Shown: positions 34,342 through 43,429 of the stretch, piece after piece | Layout: each line of letters begins with the position of its first letter | How positions within the stretch are numbered: the first letter of the stretch is position 1 | Assembly: GCF_039521325.1 (NCBI RefSeq) | Contig: NZ_BAAACD010000011.1 | DNA length: 64,000 nt | Source of the DNA: Clostridium_X cadaveris | GTDB lineage: Bacteria; Bacillota; Clostridia; Clostridiales; Clostridiaceae | Direction: 5' to 3' (one strand) | Program-made: the position numbers and the translations under genes | The notes under the pieces: model-generated | The model's input: only the letters and a program-made list of their open reading frames with translations | What the model was told of the DNA's origin: nothing | Databases searched by the model: none

Positions 34342-34408
34342 GCACAATGTGGTGTTTAGAGAGCAAAGAAGCTCCATAGGAAAATCCTATGGAGCTTCTT
34401 ATTTTTTA
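34342..34408 (+). promoter_or_regulatory. EutV antitermination site and terminator before eutG
   Basis: Dual hairpin: P1 GCAC-AATGTG-GTGT (34342-34355) and P2 GAGC-AAAGAA-GCTC (34361-34374), both six-base loops with A1 and G4 as ANTAR proteins require. P2 overlaps the 5' arm of a terminator, 34366-34380 with 34386-34400, followed by ATTTTTT. Phosphorylated EutV binding would free transcription. Confidence 0.88.
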
Positions 34409-34496
34409 TAGTGATATTTGTAGAAAATGTTGAGTTAAAGCTAAGAATAAAAATTTTCTTATAAACCCACAATTAATAAGAAGAGGGGAGCTAGTA

Positions 34497-35627
34497 ATGA
34501 AGAGATTTAAGATTAAAACAGAGATACTTTTTGGAGAAGGAGCATTAGATTATTTAAAAGAACTTAAAAACAAAAAAGTTTTTATAGTTACAGATCCTTT
34601 TATGGTAAAGTCAGGTGCTATTGAAAAACTGACTAATAAACTAACATCATCTGATGTATTCGTATTTAGTGAAATAGTTCCAGACCCACCAATTGAATTA
34701 GTTGTAAGTGGCATAGAAATGCTTAGAGACTTTAATCCAGATGTGGTTATTGCCTTAGGTGGAGGTTCTGCTATAGATGCAACCAAAGCAATAATAGACT
34801 TTTCAAAAAAAATAGCTAAATTAAAGGATATTAAGCTTATAGCTATACCAACAACAAGTGGTACAGGCTCAGAAGTAACTTCATTTTCAGTAATAACAGA
34901 CAAGCAAAAGGGGGTTAAATATCCTTTAGTATCAGATGAATTATTACCAGATATAGCAATTTTAGATCCAGAACTTGTGAAAACAGTTCCGAATTTTATA
35001 ACTGCAGATACGGGTATGGATGTACTTACCCATGCATTAGAAGCTTATGTTTCTAAGAATGCAACAGATTTTTCAGATGCTTTAGCTGAAAAGGCAGCTA
35101 CTTTAGTATTTAATTATTTGTTGAGAGCTTATGAAAATGGAAACGATATAGAAGCTAGAGAAAAAATGCATAATGCTTCATGTTTAGCTGGATTAGCGTT
35201 TAATGAGGCTTCTTTAGGCATTAATCATAGTATTGCTCATGTTTTAGGAGGTAAACTCCATATTCCTCATGGAAGAACTAATTCAATATTATTACCACAC
35301 GTAATAGAGTATAATGCAGATATAACGGGATATAGCTCTAGGGAATTTAGTGAAGCAGCAGAAAAATATGCTAGAATAGCTAAAATAGTTGGATTACAAG
35401 GATCAAACACTAGAGGATTAGTAAAAAATCTTGTAAATGAAATCAAAAAGATGCAAAAGACCATGAATATGCCTACAACTTTAAGAGAGTGTAAAGTCAA
35501 TATTGAAGAATTAAAGAATTTAGAAAGTGAAATAGCTCAATTAGCATTAAAAGATGCATGTACAGAAACTAATCCGAAGGTTCCAGATGAAAAAGATATA
35601 ATATTTATTATAAATAAAATAAAATAG
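34497..35627 (+). CDS. eutG: Iron-containing alcohol dehydrogenase EutG
   Basis: The enzyme reduces acetaldehyde from ethanolamine to ethanol with NADH, recycling NAD+ inside the microcompartment. The 376-aa protein has the nucleotide site ALGGGSAIDATKA (about residue 85), PTTSGTGSEVTSFSVI, and iron ligands in DTGMDVLTHALEAYVS and INHSIAHVLGGKLHIPHGRTN. It has its own EutV-controlled leader. In sequence it fits the Fe-ADH family; EutG assignment rests on its place in the locus. ATG follows GAGGGG. Confidence 0.9.
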   Translation: MKRFKIKTEILFGEGALDYLKELKNKKVFIVTDPFMVKSGAIEKLTNKLTSSDVFVFSEIVPDPPIELVVSGIEMLRDFNPDVVIALGGGSAIDATKAIIDFSKKIAKLKDIKLIAIPTTSGTGSEVTSFSVITDKQKGVKYPLVSDELLPDIAILDPELVKTVPNFITADTGMDVLTHALEAYVSKNATDFSDALAEKAATLVFNYLLRAYENGNDIEAREKMHNASCLAGLAFNEASLGINHSIAHVLGGKLHIPHGRTNSILLPHVIEYNADITGYSSREFSEAAEKYARIAKIVGLQGSNTRGLVKNLVNEIKKMQKTMNMPTTLRECKVNIEELKNLESEIAQLALKDACTETNPKVPDEKDIIFIINKIK

Positions 35628-35988
35628 CCTTTTATAGTTTACTTAAAATTAGACAATTTTCTTAGTATATTTACAAGTTATTTTGATATATTACATTTAA
35701 ATTGATTCTAAAAAATTAATTAGTTAACAAAGAATTAGGAAAAATAGAGTGATTTTATTAATATGATAAACTAATATAAAAAATATATGAATATATTGAC
35801 AATGAGATAATTAAAATTTATAATAAATATATCACAATGGCGTGATTGATTTTGAGCGATGTGGCTCCTTAAAGGAATTTCATTTACTTAAAGGTATGAA
35901 TGAAACTTTGAGGAGCTTTTTTATTAAATAAGTTATTAAACGTTTTAGATAGCCAATAATTTAACAGGGAAAGTAAGGTGAGAAACAT
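35628..35988 (+). promoter_or_regulatory. EutV antitermination leader before eutS
   Basis: P1 ATCAC-AATGGC-GTGAT (35831-35846) has A1 and G4. P2 GAGC-GATGTG-GCTC (35854-35867) has G4 but G in place of A1. P2 overlaps the 5' arm (from 35864) of a long terminator stem ending GAGGAGC at 35916 with a TTTTTT run. The preceding 35628-35820 is AT-rich with no gene seen; TTGACA-like sequence near 35796 could be the promoter. Confidence 0.85.
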
Positions 35989-36339
35989 ATGGGAGATGAG
36001 TCAAAGCAGAGAATTATACAAGAATATGTACCAGGGAAACAAGTCACACTTGCTCATATAATAGCAAATCCTAATGAAGATATATACAAAAAACTAGGAC
36101 TTATAGTGGACAAAAAGGATGCTATAGGAATACTGACTATAACACCAAGTGAGGCATCTATTATAGCAGCAGATGTTGCTACAAAGGCTTCAGGAGCTTC
36201 GTTAGGTTTTATAGATAGATTTAGTGGATCTTTAGTAATAAATGGCGATATAAGTTCTGTTGAGTCAGCTTTAAATGAAGTTTTAGATGTTTTAAGTAAT
36301 ATTCTAAATTTCTCATCAACTAAGATTACGAGGACCTAA
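35989..36339 (+). CDS. eutS: Microcompartment shell protein EutS
   Basis: This 116-aa circularly permuted BMC-domain protein forms hexamers of the shell that encloses ethanolamine breakdown. It begins RIIQEYVPGKQVTLAHIIANP, the EutS/PduU N-terminal strand that forms a small barrel over the pore, and has GILTITPSEASIIAADVATKAS. It heads the eutSPVW operon with AAGGTGAG upstream. Length is normal. Confidence 0.93.
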   Translation: MGDESKQRIIQEYVPGKQVTLAHIIANPNEDIYKKLGLIVDKKDAIGILTITPSEASIIAADVATKASGASLGFIDRFSGSLVINGDISSVESALNEVLDVLSNILNFSSTKITRT

Positions 36340-36342
36340 TAT

Positions 36343-36777
36343 ATGGGAAGAGTAATATTTATGGGTAAGACAGGGTGTGGTAAGACAACCTTGTGTCAAG
36401 GATTAAATAACTTAGAGATAAAATATAAGAAAACTCAAGCTATAGAACTTTATGATAATGCTATAGATACTCCTGGAGAATATATGGAAAACAGAGGATA
36501 CTATACTGCTTTAATAGTTACAGCAGCAGATGCTGATCTTATAGCTTTAGTTTATGATTGTACTTCAGAAGAAAATTATATTGCCCCAGGCTTTGCAAGT
36601 ATATTTTGTAAGGAAGTTATAGGTATTATCACTAAAATAAATTTAGCTAAAGATGAATCAGAAATAGAAATAGCAGAAGAAAGATTGAATTTAGCTGGAG
36701 CAAGCAAAATATTTAAAGTTGATACAGTGGATGATGTGGGAATTAAAGAATTATTTAATTACTTAAACAAATTTTAA
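36343..36777 (+). CDS. eutP: EutP, P-loop GTPase-like protein
   Basis: EutP is a small P-loop protein with acetate-kinase or GTPase activity in ethanolamine loci. The 144-aa product has Walker A GKTGCGKTT (about residue 8), AIDTPGEYMENRGYY (Asp of Walker B and switch), and a TKINLAKDE guanine-specificity-like TKxD element. The start is 3 bp after the eutS stop. Intact by inspection. Confidence 0.9.
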   Translation: MGRVIFMGKTGCGKTTLCQGLNNLEIKYKKTQAIELYDNAIDTPGEYMENRGYYTALIVTAADADLIALVYDCTSEENYIAPGFASIFCKEVIGIITKINLAKDESEIEIAEERLNLAGASKIFKVDTVDDVGIKELFNYLNKF

Positions 36778-36794
36778 TTTGAGGTGAACTGTTA

Positions 36795-37391
36795 ATGAAA
36801 AGAACTATAGTAATAGTCGATGATGAGCCTATTACAAGGATGGATACAAGGGAAATTTTAGAAGCCAATGGATACGATGTTGTAGGAGAGGCTTCTGATG
36901 GTTTTGAGGCAATTGAAGTTTGTAAAAAATATAATCCTAGCTTAGTTTTAATGGATATAGATATGCCTTTATTAGATGGAATAAAAGCTAGCAAGGTATT
37001 AAGCAATGAAAATTTAGTTGGTGGCATAATATTAGTAACATCATTTGAAGGTAAAATATATATTGAAATGGCTAAGGAAGTAGGAGCTTTTGGATATATA
37101 GTTAAACCTATAAATGAGAAAGTATTTATTCCTACTGTAGAAATGTGCTTATCAAAGACAGAAGAATTTGATAAACTAAAAAAAGACTATGATAAAATAA
37201 ATAATAAATTAAATGATAGAAAATTAATAGAGAAGGCAAAAGGGATACTTGTTAAGCAATTGAACTTAAATGAAGATGAAGTTTATAACAGAATAAGAAA
37301 TTTAAGTATGGATAGAAGAACTACCATGGCTGAAATAGCAAAGATAATTATAATTGCTTATGAGGGTAATGATGATAGAAGCATTATGTAG
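36795..37391 (+). CDS. eutV: Response regulator EutV with ANTAR output domain
   Basis: The 198-aa antiterminator has an N-terminal receiver domain (VDDEPITRMD; phospho-Asp in LVLMDIDMPLLDG, about residue 54; Lys in IVKPINEK), a coiled linker, and a C-terminal ANTAR three-helix domain (LIEKAKGILVKQLNLNEDEVYNRIRNLSMDRRTTMAEIAKII). It binds dual-hairpin RNA leaders and prevents termination. Three matching leaders occur in this window. Its 3' end overlaps eutW. GAGGTGAAC precedes the ATG. Confidence 0.95.
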   Translation: MKRTIVIVDDEPITRMDTREILEANGYDVVGEASDGFEAIEVCKKYNPSLVLMDIDMPLLDGIKASKVLSNENLVGGIILVTSFEGKIYIEMAKEVGAFGYIVKPINEKVFIPTVEMCLSKTEEFDKLKKDYDKINNKLNDRKLIEKAKGILVKQLNLNEDEVYNRIRNLSMDRRTTMAEIAKIIIIAYEGNDDRSIM

Positions 37392-38787
37392 AGAATACAC
37401 ACTTTTAAGTTATGATGATATAAATAAGATAATGGACATTTCAAAATCTCTGCAGCTTATGGCAGACTTTTATGAAAGTGATGTATTTATCGATGTTTTA
37501 GATAAAAATGAAACTTTTGCTATTGTAGTAGCCCATGCTATCCCAAAAGACAAGCCTTCCTTATATAAAGAAAAAGCAGTTGGAAAAAAAGCTTTAAAGG
37601 AAAATGAGCCAGGTGTTATAGAAACATTAAAAAACGAGACTGCTAATAAGGACATAAAAGCACTAACTCAAGAAAATAAGTTTGTAAAGCAAAGAATACA
37701 TCCAATTCTTAATGAAGAAAAGGTTGTAGGAGTTGTAATAGTAGAAAATGACATTAGTGATGAGCTTGAAAACAATTTTAAGATAGACATAAGTTCTACA
37801 AATGAAAATTCTGAATCAAAAGGATTTTTAAAACTTTTAAAAGCAGGTACCTTAATAACAAACAATCTTCATGATGGAATTCTTGTTTTTGATAAAAGGG
37901 GAAAGCTTGTTATAAAAAATACCAAAGCAGATAATATATATGATAGTTTAGGATATAAAAGTATAAACTATGGAGATGACTTTAATAAATTATCATTAGA
38001 TGATACTAAATTTGAAGATATATCAAATATTATTGGAGAAGACAGTGATTTAAAGCAAAGAATAGAGGTTCAAGTAAAAAATTCTTACTTTGAACTAAAT
38101 AGAACCTTTATAGATGAAGAAAATTTAAGAATAATTGAGATAATAAAGGATATAAGTGATATTAAAAATAAAGAGGCTAAGTTAGTTCTAAAGTCAGTAG
38201 CTTTAAGAGAGGCTCATCATAGAGTAAAGAATAGTTTACAAACAACAGCAGCATTACTTAGAAGTCAAAGTAGACGATGTAAAAGTGAAGAGGCGAAGGA
38301 ATATTTACAAGAGAGTGTAAACAGAATACTTGCTATTGCTACAACTCACGATTTATTATCCAAATCTCAAGAAAGTAATATAAAGGTTAGAGATGCTATA
38401 GAGATGTTAACTGAAAATATAAAGAAAAGTTGGTGTGGATCTAATATAGATATCTACATAACTGGAGATAATTTTTATATAGATGGAGAAAAGTTAACAG
38501 GATTACTTTTAATAATGAATGAACTTATACAAAATTGTTTCGATCATGCCTTTTGTAATAGGGATGAAGGTAAAATACAAATTCTTATACAAAGTGATGA
38601 AGAACACAAAGCCATAGCTGTTATTGATGATGGTTGTGGATTTGATTTAGATTCAGTTAATAATGGTAATTTAGGTTTATTTATAGTTAATAGTTATCTT
38701 AATAATCAACTAAAGGGAAGTATGGATATAGAGTCTAATAAAGAAGGAACTAAGGTACTATTAAATTTTAAAATTGAAGAAAATTAA
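37372..38787 (+). CDS. eutW: Sensor histidine kinase EutW
   Basis: This cytoplasmic kinase senses ethanolamine and phosphorylates EutV. The 471-aa protein has an N-terminal sensory region (MIEALCREYTLLSYDDI, GAF/PAS-like, to about 270), a HisKA_2-type H-box LREAHHRVKNSLQTTAALLRS, and an ATPase domain with N-box NELIQNCFDHAF, DDGCGFD and GLFIVNSYL. It has no transmembrane segment. ATG 37372 is chosen by homologous N-terminus and GAGGG just upstream; it overlaps eutV by 20 bp. Other in-frame ATGs at 37360 and 37369 are possible. Confidence 0.92.
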   Translation: MIEALCREYTLLSYDDINKIMDISKSLQLMADFYESDVFIDVLDKNETFAIVVAHAIPKDKPSLYKEKAVGKKALKENEPGVIETLKNETANKDIKALTQENKFVKQRIHPILNEEKVVGVVIVENDISDELENNFKIDISSTNENSESKGFLKLLKAGTLITNNLHDGILVFDKRGKLVIKNTKADNIYDSLGYKSINYGDDFNKLSLDDTKFEDISNIIGEDSDLKQRIEVQVKNSYFELNRTFIDEENLRIIEIIKDISDIKNKEAKLVLKSVALREAHHRVKNSLQTTAALLRSQSRRCKSEEAKEYLQESVNRILAIATTHDLLSKSQESNIKVRDAIEMLTENIKKSWCGSNIDIYITGDNFYIDGEKLTGLLLIMNELIQNCFDHAFCNRDEGKIQILIQSDEEHKAIAVIDDGCGFDLDSVNNGNLGLFIVNSYLNNQLKGSMDIESNKEGTKVLLNFKIEEN

Positions 38788-38804
38788 GAATATAAATAAC
38801 TATG

Positions 38805-38907
38805 AACTGCGAAGTAGTGGTTTGAATTGAGCAATGAGGCTTAAGGTTATAGTAAATAAAACTTGGATTTTTGAATCAAGTTTATTTCTGTAACTTTAAG
38901 CCTTTTT
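38805..38907 (+). promoter_or_regulatory. EutV antitermination site and terminator before eutA
   Basis: P1 AACTGC-GAAGTA-GTGGTT (38805-38822, two wobble pairs, loop G1/G4) is followed by P2 GAGC-AATGAG-GCTT (38829-38842, loop A1/G4). P2's 3' arm starts a long terminator stem, AGGCTTAAGGTTA... pairing with ...TAACTTTAAGCCT, and TTTTTAG follows (to 38907). It controls the eutA-to-eutQ gene block. Confidence 0.85.
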
Positions 38908-39018
38908 AGTTCTTTAAAATAAATACTTATCTAAGTTAAAGAATTTAATTAGAATATTATAAGCTTATATAAAAATAATAAATTGTGAAATTTTGGGAAG
39001 TATTAAGGAGGGGAAAGG

Positions 39019-40452
39019 ATGAGAGAGGAACTTTTGAGTGTTGGAATAGATATAGGTACGAGTACAACTCAGCTTATATTTTCTAAGTTAATAGTTGAAA
39101 ATGAAGCATCAGCTTTTACCGTTCCAAGAATAAGCATTGTGGATAAGGAAATTATCTATAGAAGTGAAGTTTATTTTACACCACTTATTTCAAATACTGA
39201 AATAGATGGAAAAAAAATAAAAAGAATTATTGAAGAAGAATATGAAAAAGCAGGAATAAATAAAGATGATATTCAAACAGGTGCAGTAATAATAACTGGT
39301 GAGACAGCTAGAAAAGAAAATGCAAATGATGTATTACACACACTAAGCGGATTTGCTGGTGACTTTGTTGTGGCAACAGCTGGACCTGATTTAGAAAGTA
39401 TCATAGCTGGAAAGGGTGCCGGAGCACATATTTATTCTAAGGAACATTCGACCAGTGTTGTAAATATGGACATTGGAGGAGGAACAAGTAATCTTGCACT
39501 TTTTTTAAGAGGTGAAGTTAAGGAAACAGGGTGTCTTGATATTGGAGGTAGACTTATAAAGGTTAATCCAAATACACGAGAGATAACATATATTTCACCT
39601 AAAATAGAAAGGATAGCAAAAGAAAAGAATTTAGGTTTAGAAGTAGGCGAAAAAGCAACATTAGAAAATATTAAGCCAGTAGTTAATATGATGGTTTCTT
39701 GGTTAGAAGAAAGTGTTGGGTTAAAACCTAATGGTGAGTATTTTGATTACATAGTAACAAATAAAAGCATAGACTTAGAAAATGAGATCAGATGTATATC
39801 TTTTTCAGGAGGCGTTGCAGATTATATATATTATGAAGGAGAGATCGAAGATTACTTCAAATATGGAGATATTGGAATAATACTAGGACAAGCTATTAGA
39901 AATTCAGATTTATGTAAAAAGTTTGAAGTAATAAGATCAATTGAAACTATAAGAGCAACGGTTGTAGGAGCTGGTTCTCATACAACAGAGATAAGTGGAA
40001 GTACAATTACTTATACAAAGGATAGTTTTCCAATAAAAAATTTACCAATATTAAAGCTTAGCTTAGAAGAAGAAAGTCAGGGATCTAAAGAGTTAGAAAA
40101 GGCTCTTAAGAAAAAAATAGAGTGGTTCAGATTAGAAAATGACTTTCAAAAAATAGCTATAGCTATTAATGGTAAGAAAAATCCATCCTTTATAGAAATT
40201 CAAGAATATGCAAAAGGCCTTGTAAATGGAATGAAGGATTCAATTGAAAAAGATGGACAGTTAATAGTAGTTGTTGAAAATGATATGGCTAAAGTTTTAG
40301 GACAAGCAATATATTCCCTACTTAATTTTGAAAAAGAAATTATCTGTATTGATGGTATTAAGGTTGAAAATGGAGATTATATAGATCTTGGAGCACCAAT
40401 TGCAGAGGGAAAAGTATTACCTGTTGTTATAAAAACACTAGTTTTTAACTAA
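39019..40452 (+). CDS. eutA: Ethanolamine ammonia-lyase reactivating factor EutA
   Basis: EutA is an Hsp70-like ATPase that releases damaged cobalamin from EutBC so that fresh cofactor can enter. The 477-aa protein has two phosphate-loop motifs, VGIDIGTSTTQLIF (about residue 8) and MDIGGGTSNLALF (about 150), and an adenosine motif SFSGGVADYIY. GGAGGGG precedes the ATG. It is the first gene of the long catabolic block behind the third antitermination leader. Confidence 0.93.
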   Translation: MREELLSVGIDIGTSTTQLIFSKLIVENEASAFTVPRISIVDKEIIYRSEVYFTPLISNTEIDGKKIKRIIEEEYEKAGINKDDIQTGAVIITGETARKENANDVLHTLSGFAGDFVVATAGPDLESIIAGKGAGAHIYSKEHSTSVVNMDIGGGTSNLALFLRGEVKETGCLDIGGRLIKVNPNTREITYISPKIERIAKEKNLGLEVGEKATLENIKPVVNMMVSWLEESVGLKPNGEYFDYIVTNKSIDLENEIRCISFSGGVADYIYYEGEIEDYFKYGDIGIILGQAIRNSDLCKKFEVIRSIETIRATVVGAGSHTTEISGSTITYTKDSFPIKNLPILKLSLEEESQGSKELEKALKKKIEWFRLENDFQKIAIAINGKKNPSFIEIQEYAKGLVNGMKDSIEKDGQLIVVVENDMAKVLGQAIYSLLNFEKEIICIDGIKVENGDYIDLGAPIAEGKVLPVVIKTLVFN

Positions 40453-40470
40453 TCGGAAGGAGGATAAAAA

Positions 40471-41838
40471 ATGATTTTAAAAACAAAATTATTTGGAAAA
40501 GCCTATACTTTTAAAACTTTAAATGAGGTTATGGCTAAGGCAAATGAAGAGAAATCAGGAGATAGATTAGCGGGATTAGCAGCTGAGTCTTCAGAAGAAA
40601 GAGTGGCAGCAAAGGTTGTATTATCAAATATAACTTTAGAAGATTTAAGAAATAACCCAGCAGTTCCTTATGAAATAGATGAGGTAACTAGAATTATTCA
40701 AGATGATGTAAATGAAAAAATATACAACGAAATAAAAAGTTGGACAGTATCTGAGTTAAGAGAATGGATATTAGATGAAAATACAACAGGTGCTGATATA
40801 AGAAGAATTTCAAGAGGTTTAACTTCTGAAATGGTAGCAGCTGTAGCAAAATTAATGTCTAATATGGATTTAATATATGGAGCAAGAAAGATAAAGGTAA
40901 CAGCTCATTGTAATACAACAATCGGTGAAAAAGGTACTTTATCAGCAAGACTTCAACCAAACCATCCAACAGATGACCCAGATGGAATAATGGCTTCATT
41001 ATTAGAAGGGTTAACTTTTGGAATTGGAGATGCAGTTTTAGGATTAAACCCAGTTGATGACTCTGTTGAGAGTGTTACAAAAGTATTAAAGAGATTTGAT
41101 GAAATTAAAAGGAAATTTAAAATTCCAACTCAAACTTGTGTACTAGCTCATGTAACAACTCAAATGGAAGCGATAAGACAAGGGGCTCCAACAGACCTTA
41201 TATTCCAATCAATAGCAGGTTCTGAAAAAGGAAATGAAGCTTTTGGATTTAATGCAGCAACTATAGAAGAAGCTAGACAATTAGCTTTAAAGCAAGGTAC
41301 AGCTACAGGTCCAAATGTAATGTACTTTGAAACTGGACAAGGTTCAGAACTTTCATCAGACGCTCACCATGGAGTTGACCAAGTAACTATGGAAGCTAGA
41401 TGTTATGGATTTGCTAAGAGATTCCAACCATTTTTAGTTAACACAGTTGTTGGATTTATAGGACCAGAATATTTATATGATTCAAAACAAGTTATAAGAG
41501 CAGGTCTTGAAGATCATTTCATGGGTAAATTAACTGGAATACCAATGGGATGTGATGCATGCTACACAAATCATATGAAAGCAGATCAAAATGATATAGA
41601 AAACTTAGCTGTATTATTAACAACAGCAGGATGCACTTATTTCATGGGAATTCCACATGGTGATGATGTAATGCTTAACTATCAAACTACAGGATATCAT
41701 GAAACAGCTGCTTTAAGAGAAATGTTTGGATTAACAGCTATTAAAGAGTTCCAAGATTGGTTAGTTGAAATGGGATTCATAGATGAAAATGGAAAGCTTA
41801 CTGAAAAAGCAGGAGATGCATCTGCACTTTTAGGATAG
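40471..41838 (+). CDS. eutB: Ethanolamine ammonia-lyase large subunit EutB
   Basis: This is the TIM-barrel subunit holding the active site that splits ethanolamine to acetaldehyde and ammonia with adenosylcobalamin. The 455-aa sequence shows AHCNTTIGEKGTLSARLQPNHPTDD, NPVDDSVESV, YFETGQGSELSSDAHHGVDQ and GCDACYTNHMKADQND, all typical EutB segments. AGGAGG precedes the ATG. It is followed 16 bp later by eutC. Length is normal. Confidence 0.97.
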   Translation: MILKTKLFGKAYTFKTLNEVMAKANEEKSGDRLAGLAAESSEERVAAKVVLSNITLEDLRNNPAVPYEIDEVTRIIQDDVNEKIYNEIKSWTVSELREWILDENTTGADIRRISRGLTSEMVAAVAKLMSNMDLIYGARKIKVTAHCNTTIGEKGTLSARLQPNHPTDDPDGIMASLLEGLTFGIGDAVLGLNPVDDSVESVTKVLKRFDEIKRKFKIPTQTCVLAHVTTQMEAIRQGAPTDLIFQSIAGSEKGNEAFGFNAATIEEARQLALKQGTATGPNVMYFETGQGSELSSDAHHGVDQVTMEARCYGFAKRFQPFLVNTVVGFIGPEYLYDSKQVIRAGLEDHFMGKLTGIPMGCDACYTNHMKADQNDIENLAVLLTTAGCTYFMGIPHGDDVMLNYQTTGYHETAALREMFGLTAIKEFQDWLVEMGFIDENGKLTEKAGDASALLG

Positions 41839-41854
41839 GAGGGGAAATAGAGTT

Positions 41855-42742
41855 ATGAACGAAAAAGATTTAAAACTAATGGTTGAACAATTAGTTAGCC
41901 AAATGGTTGGACAAGTTGATATGCAATCAGTAGAAAAAGTGGTTAAGGAAGTTACTCAAAATCAATCTAAAGTGGAAATTGATGACTTTATACCAGATAT
42001 TACAGAGATAGACATAAAGAAGCAGCTTCTAGTTGATAATCCAGTGGATAGAGAAGCTTACTTAGAAATGAAGGCTAAAACACCTGCTAGATTAGGTTCA
42101 GGAAGAGCAGGAGCTAGATATAAAACTATAACAGCATTAAGAATGAGAGCAGATCATGCTGCAGCTCAAGACTCAGTGTTCTCAGATGTTTCAGAGGAAT
42201 TTATAAAGAAAAATAATCTAATATTTGTGAAAACTATGTGTAATGATAAGGATGAATATGTAACTCGTCCAGACCTTGGAAGAAAATTTTCACCAGAAAC
42301 AATAGAAACTATAAAAGATAAATGTGAAAAAAATCCTAAGGTTCAAATAATGGTTGGAGATGGTTTAAGCTCAGCCGCAATAGAAGCTAACTTAGAAGAT
42401 ATTCTTCCATCAATAGAGCAAGGATTAAAAATGTATGGATTAAATGTTGGACCTATAGTATTTGCTAAATATTGTAGAGTTGCGGCTATGGATGCAGTAG
42501 GAGAAGCAACTGGGGCAGATGTTGTTTGCTTATTAGTTGGAGAAAGACCAGGTCTTGTAACGGCTGAGTCAATGTCGTCTTACATAGCATATAAACCAAA
42601 GGTTGGAATGCCAGAAGCTAAAAGAACAGTTATATCAAATATTCATAAAGGTGGAACAACTGCAGTTGAAGCAGGTGCTCATATTGCCGAACTAATAAAA
42701 ACAATGTTAGATAAAAAAGCTTCAGGAATAGATCTTAAATAA
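41855..42742 (+). CDS. eutC: Ethanolamine ammonia-lyase small subunit EutC
   Basis: EutC holds the base-off cobalamin with EutB. The 295-aa protein begins with an amphipathic helix (LKLMVEQLVSQMVGQVD) of the kind that targets cargo to microcompartments. The family core follows: TPARLGSGRAGARYKT, MRADHAAAQDSVF, VMVGDGLSSAAIEAN-like, and LLVGERPGL. AGGAGGGG precedes the ATG. Complete. Confidence 0.96.
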   Translation: MNEKDLKLMVEQLVSQMVGQVDMQSVEKVVKEVTQNQSKVEIDDFIPDITEIDIKKQLLVDNPVDREAYLEMKAKTPARLGSGRAGARYKTITALRMRADHAAAQDSVFSDVSEEFIKKNNLIFVKTMCNDKDEYVTRPDLGRKFSPETIETIKDKCEKNPKVQIMVGDGLSSAAIEANLEDILPSIEQGLKMYGLNVGPIVFAKYCRVAAMDAVGEATGADVVCLLVGERPGLVTAESMSSYIAYKPKVGMPEAKRTVISNIHKGGTTAVEAGAHIAELIKTMLDKKASGIDLK

Positions 42743-42763
42743 TAAATTTGGAGGAAATTAAGT

Positions 42764-43417
42764 ATGAAAAATGATTTAATACGTCCTAATGTTTTAAGCG
42801 TTAAGATAATATCAAATGTTAGTCCAGAAATGGCTAAAAAATTAGAGTTGGAACCACATCATAAGAGTTTAGGATTAATCACAGCTGACTGTGATGATGT
42901 AACTTATACAGCTTTAGATGAGGCTACAAAAGCTGCAGAAGTTGATGTAGTTTATGCTAGATCAATGTATGCTGGAGCAGGGAATGCTTCAACAAAATTA
43001 GCTGGAGAAGTAATTGGTATTCTTGCTGGACCAAGTCCTGCAGAAGTTAGAAGTGGGTTAAATGCTACTTTAGATTTCATTGATAGTGGAGTTGGGTTTA
43101 TGAGTGCCAATGATGATGATTCAATTTGTTACTATGCTCAATGTATATCAAGAACTGGATCATATCTTTCAAAAATAGCAGGAGTAAGAGAAGGTGAAGC
43201 TTTAGCTTACTTAGTAGCTCCTCCATTAGAAGCAATGTATGCTTTAGATGCAGCATTAAAAGCTGCAGACGTTGAAATGTGTGAATTCTTTGCACCTCCA
43301 ACAGAAACAAACTTTGCAGGAGCCTTACTTACAGGATCACAATCAGCATGTAAAGCGGCATGCGATGCTTTTACAGAGGCAGTACAATCAGTAGCTAGTA
43401 ATCCATTAGGATTTTAA
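42764..43417 (+). CDS. eutL: Microcompartment shell protein EutL
   Basis: The 217-aa protein is a trimeric tandem-BMC shell component with a gated pore. It starts RPNVLSVKIISNVSPEMAKKLEL and has SLGLITADCDDVTYTALDEATKAAEVDVVYARSMYAG, then the second repeat AYLVAPPLEAMYALDAALKAADVEMCEFFAPPTETNFAGALLTG. GGAGGAA precedes the ATG. Complete and normal in length. Confidence 0.95.
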   Translation: MKNDLIRPNVLSVKIISNVSPEMAKKLELEPHHKSLGLITADCDDVTYTALDEATKAAEVDVVYARSMYAGAGNASTKLAGEVIGILAGPSPAEVRSGLNATLDFIDSGVGFMSANDDDSICYYAQCISRTGSYLSKIAGVREGEALAYLVAPPLEAMYALDAALKAADVEMCEFFAPPTETNFAGALLTGSQSACKAACDAFTEAVQSVASNPLGF

Positions 43418-43429
43418 TAGGCTAAAAAT

